A stretch of DNA of 64,000 bases, from assembly GCA_000469685.2 (NCBI GenBank), contig LS997562.1, positions 9,128,007 through 9,192,006 on the forward strand, read 5' to 3'. Below, piece by piece: positions 60,035 to 64,000 of the stretch. Numbering within the stretch: position 1 is the first letter of the stretch; each line of letters opens with the position of its first letter. The translations under genes were made by a program, and so were the position numbers. Source of the DNA: Haemonchus contortus (taxonomy: Eukaryota > Nematoda > Chromadorea > Rhabditida > Trichostrongylidae). The notes beneath the pieces are model-generated. The model had not been told where the DNA came from and searched no databases. It saw nothing but the letters and a program-made list of their open reading frames with translations.

Positions 60035-60488
60035 TGTGTTTTAGTAGCACAAACTTAGCAAGCACTAAGGTTAAAACCACACAACCAACCAGAACCAGGT
60101 TTGAAACATTTCAAAAATGCAAGAACTGGCAAATCACAGTAAACCTCAGCCGTAAAAAATTACGGTAATGGGGCCTAAACGCATATTCTGCAATATTCCG
60201 TCGTTGTTGAGAAGCACTTTTTCACTTGAGCACTCTATTTTCCAATCTTCGCTCCACAGCCGTTCTCTTCTTAAAACCCCACATAACCCTAATGGTACGT
60301 CACGGTGGTGGCTGACCGTAAGCAATTAATCGATGGAATTTGAATTTTTTTTGTGATATCTTGGTTAGCGATGAAAAACTGTTAATTTAATCAAAAACGA
60401 CGGTTCATTAGGAATCTGAACTATCACCTGGATTCACTAGTGAAGTTTTTCCGAAGTGAAATTGTGGCATCTCTTCGATCGTTGGTAA

Positions 60489-60535
60489 ATCCCTCAGACG
60501 GGATTCACCAACGCCCAATGACTTATCCTTTACCC
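60489..60535 (+). mobile_element. SINE tail fragment
   Basis: CCCTCAGACGGGATTCACCA then ACGCCC and TTATCC. Tail only. Confidence 0.5.
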
Positions 60536-61323
60536 AGCTTCACTTCGTGGCGGTCGACCCATACTGTTCATGTCAGCCTATTGAGAAGCCTATGGTCACG
60601 CGTTTACCGTGATGTCAAATCTGTTTTCAGAATTGCGAGCACAGAAGTTTACATTGCCTGATAACCGTTCTTCCGGGACCTGATAAGCCATCAACACTTC
60701 AAAAACTAGATAGAACATGAATACGAGGCGTCTCAAAAATACTTCAAAGTTACGAGTAATTTAGATTTTAACAGTGTCATCAGTTAAAAGGCTTCTAAGA
60801 TAATGAGAATGTGAAGTATGGAATAGAATACGCCATGCATCCGAATTACATCCGTGGCTTCGAGGGAGGAAAATTGAACGCTTTCCCTCATTCCTTCCCC
60901 ATACCCCACTTTCACACTCACTGATCAACACCTTCAAGGTCAGACGGCTCATTTCACATGTTTACGCCCCACTCTAAGATGAGCTTCAACAAGTAATAAC
61001 ACTAACACTTCAACACGAGCCTCGTAATTTTGAACAAATCGTTGTTTTTATAAGTTTTGGTCGTACTACTTTATTTATTCATCAAACATGGACCTATCGT
61101 CTACTGTGCCATGTAGATGTCTTCCAACGATCCACAGAACTGTCTGATCAAATCCAATTTCAGGGAATATGTTTTTTTTCTACAAATTTCTGCAGTCCAA
61201 TTCTGGACGGCTTCCTCGCTTTTGTACGCACAACTTTTGCTAGAACTGTTTCGTACCACCGCCGCGATTGGAACAGATGATAAATGGATGAAATGCGATA
61301 ATTAGAGAATATGATGAGCGCTA

Positions 61324-61612
61324 GCGGAGGTGTTGTAGTGGCAAGTGGCGCAGTTTGCACTCGCATGGTCACAGGTTCAAATCCCGGATTGATGTCTGCC
61401 TAGGCTAACCAAGCCTTCCATCCCTCCGAGGTCGGTGAATTGGTACCAGACTTGTCTAGGAGGGCAAAAGCACTGACTTGTACATCGGCTAGCCATCGCA
61501 AGTCATTGTATAAGCTCCAAACGCATTCAATATGCCACTACGATTCTGATTGGAAGTCGAATGCGTGGGAGCATTCTTCTGACGGGATTGATTAACAACC
61601 CGAGACTTGGTC
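61324..61612 (+). mobile_element. tRNA-headed SINE, full copy
   Basis: Full order with B box GGTTCAAATCCCGG and tail GACGGGATTGATTAACAACC. Confidence 0.8.
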
Positions 61613-62076
61613 CATTTATGTTGAACGCTAGGAAAGTTCCATTCATTCGATCTCATCTCCTGACCGACTGATTTTTTGACAGAACTTTTGTGCTGTGTTG
61701 CTTCCCTGATCATTATCATCGTAAAGTTCAAACTAATTAATTAATTCTGGAATTTCATTGCAACATTCAGCAACAACAGCAACACCTACACCACAAAATA
61801 GACGCTGCCGGAGTTGCAGGAAACGCAGTGAGAAATACTTTTCCTACCGATTGGTACTTGCCAAATCCTGCCCAATAGTTAAATCGGTAAAAATCTATGA
61901 TGTCACAGAAAACTGTCTGAGGCTACCTGGAACTTCGCCTACGGATCAACCCAGTGAATGCGTGAACAGATTAAAAATTTGGCTCGTTGTCAATTTATGA
62001 ACCTCTTTATTTCATGATTCTGTTAACGAAGAACAGTGAACACAAATAACTATTTATAACGAACAGTTGTGTTTGA

Positions 62077-62382
62077 TATCGGGCGCGTACCCCCACTATC
62101 ACTGAGCTGATCAATCGTGTACGATTACAGCTGACTTTAAGAAGTATCTGTCAACAACAACAGAGCATACGAAACCAGCTAGCTGTCACCCCCGAACAGA
62201 TTAGTGCAGTTATCGACCGTCTAACGGGTTCAATTCTATTTGCACCACCTGCAAATGTTGATCAGCTCAGAGCAATCGCCCTAGCCAGGTCAGCGATCCA
62301 CACCGGAACAATGTTCACAAACGGGAACAGACTAGAAGTCATGCGAAAAGTTGGTGGGAAACGACTGGGTCTGAGGGATTGA
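62077..62382 (+). CDS. Open stretch without start codon, unknown
   Basis: 101 codons are open from a TGA to a TGA, including QLAVTPEQISAVIDRLTG, ALARSAIHTG and VMRKVGGKRLGLRD. There is no Met near its beginning. TTACAG at 62122-62127 could be an acceptor. Open stretches of this length are expected by chance in 64 kb. It is kept because the peptide is balanced and charged, and similar short open blocks lie at 61767-61877 and 62446-62580. Confidence 0.2.
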   Translation, partial: YRARTPTITELINRVRLQLTLRSICQQQQSIRNQLAVTPEQISAVIDRLTGSILFAPPANVDQLRAIALARSAIHTGTMFTNGNRLEVMRKVGGKRLGLRD

Positions 62383-62582
62383 ATAGTATTACCCTTCCAA
62401 ATTTCTGATATGGGTTTTACTTCATACAATTTTTCATTTTCGCAGTGTTCAACACAAGTTATAGACTCGTCAAAAATTGGAACAGAGGCAGCTAAAGCTA
62501 AGAGACTAACGCGACGCATCCGCTCGCGTCTGCTCCTACCATTCTTAAATGCTAGCCACTTGATTATTGGCTTTTATTTAGC

Positions 62583-64000
62583 ATGAGCAAGACTGTTTAG
62601 TTTCAGCTTTAGCTTTTACTTAACTTTACCCACAGCTTAACTACTTAACCGCACTTGATGTCCTGCATAGTTATAGTCCTGCAAAGAGGGATTTTGGCGG
62701 GAAATCAATAAACTCCCGCGACGCAACCTCTCGCGCGTGCTCCTGCCATTCACAACCGTGTGCTGTCTTTGAGTTAAAGTTCTAAGCCTCTAAACCAGTC
62801 TTGAAATACATTCAACCATCCCATCATTTAGTGACTTTTCCAGAGCTGATAAGGCCACCCTTTTCGTCGTTGCTACTAAAATTTTCTTTTTGTCAGTTGT
62901 GAAATCTAAACGAGTAACTGATAACGCGATAACAGCTCGTCTACGAACACCCCACCAATTTCCAGTCAGACCCGACTCAGCGATTCTTGAGCATTTACGC
63001 GAAAGTAAATGTTACATGCACAAAGGCACACAAATAAATATAAATATGGTGATAACCAGATGGACGGAAATATTTGCAAAAAATAACAACAAGTTCTATT
63101 ATTTACTAACAGCCTGAACTAGCCAGTGACTAATACACGAAGTTTCTACCCTGAAAAACCTGCAAATCGACACCGGTAACAAAATACAACACAAGGGAAA
63201 GTACTCAATAAGAAGAAACGAATAAAATACTTCAAAAAATATCAAAAGTTTTGTACAAATTGCGAAATCCAACAGAAAGATTAGGGGAAATAGGTGTGAG
63301 CAACAATGGAGCTGTGAAGTGAACGAACGAGTGGGCAACAAGTTCCTCATGCCGCTTGAGCCGCTGGAGGAAACATCGGCGGCTCACGAGGTCGGAGGTT
63401 GAAATGCAAATGGGAGAACAGCAAGTCTTCAGGCAGAAATTGCCACGCGTCGTCGCTAAGCTGAAAACGGTTGAAAAATCAGTTGAAAATTATAAAATAA
63501 AAAAAAATTCTGTAATGTTTAAGATGACCGATGAGACATTTTTCATGAGATCTAATGATTTTCTCATGCATCAGTTCACATCTTGAAAAACTGACGAGGT
63601 TTTATTGAAAGTTTTATTAGGCGTACACTTACTTCGATAGTATCGCCCTGTTCTCCCTCCCCCTCCTCAAATTTCGTTTTTTTTTTTGAATGCGGGGCGA
63701 GTCCCAGCGGTGGGCTCTTCCAATGGGTTCATGCCATCTAAATGGTCTGACAAGGAGGTTGATTGTAAGCTTCTCTCTTATAATACAACAGGCGGCTATG
63801 CTCGCGTGCGTTAGGGGCTCTAGCCATGAGAGACGGAGCTACATGAGCTGATTTTCACTCTAGACCTTTGTCTGATTTATGAGTTCCCGCTCAATCCCCG
63901 TCCCTGTGGGCGGAGTCTGGTCCTGCCACCCACCATAAAAGTTCCCATCTTGTCGCCTGTACTCCTACCAAGTCTGAACTTTCTAGGTCCATGGGAACCG
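62583..64000. other. Right edge, nothing firm
   Basis: Small frames at 62890-63117 and 63356-63586 lack motifs or splice support. A fragment at about 63687-63705 (GAATGCGGGGCGAGTCC) faintly resembles the SINE body. Confidence 0.3.

Noticed and set aside
1..64000. CRISPR arrays, bacterial operons or prophage
   Set aside because: No regularly spaced short repeats, no operon-like gene packing, and splice signals throughout indicate nuclear eukaryotic DNA.

Overview
The window reads as repeat-rich nuclear DNA of a nematode, most likely a clade V (strongylid-like) parasite. That placement is an inference from two cuticle collagen genes of nematode type, long introns packed with short interspersed repeats, TTTTCAG-type splice acceptors, and a fossil of an RTE-type LINE. 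No bacterial or organellar gene organisation is visible.

Three protein-coding genes and one tRNA are well supported. Two paralogous cuticle collagen genes lie in the same (minus) orientation: collagen A at 4754-9300 (285 aa, 2 exons, 3.7-kb intron) and collagen B at 20755-24038 (307 aa, 2 exons, 2.4-kb intron). In both, a short first exon encodes the membrane-anchor/N-terminal domain, and a phase-0 intron falls just before a Glu-Tyr pair, after which one large exon carries the Gly-X-Y rods. Collagen B ends in an unusual poly-aspartate tail encoded by a trinucleotide repeat. On the plus strand, 34319-40784 is a 13-exon gene for a 486-aa protein with six C2H2 zinc fingers (two N-terminal, four C-terminal) flanking an acidic middle. 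Its third intron holds a complete tRNA-Glu(CTC) gene at 35841-35911.

Much of the rest is mobile or repetitive DNA. (1) A tRNA-headed SINE family of about 290 bp has about 20 copies or fragments on both strands, several inside the collagen introns. (2) A ~520-bp TTAA-flanked MITE family has terminal repeats around AGGCACAGTTCACGATAA (four longer copies, two fragments). (3) A separate 644-bp piggyBac-like MITE lies at 3905-4548. (4) A small CG-rich element made of GGTCGCGCGACC-type palindromes, bounded by inverted TTTCATAGTCC ends, has two copies. (5) Two fold-back elements lie at 15535-15783 and 59468-60034. (6) A ~5.2-kb segment at 48920-54138 is bounded by ~500-bp diverged inverted arms. (7) Several decayed tandem arrays lie between 46.5 and 57.5 kb.

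Weaker coding traces are listed with low confidence: an OATP-like fossil near 25.6 kb, isolated exon-like blocks at 43.6 and 58.5 kb, and open stretches at 2.0 and 62.1 kb. Most remaining reading frames are no longer than chance would give in 64 kb, so no gene is called for them.
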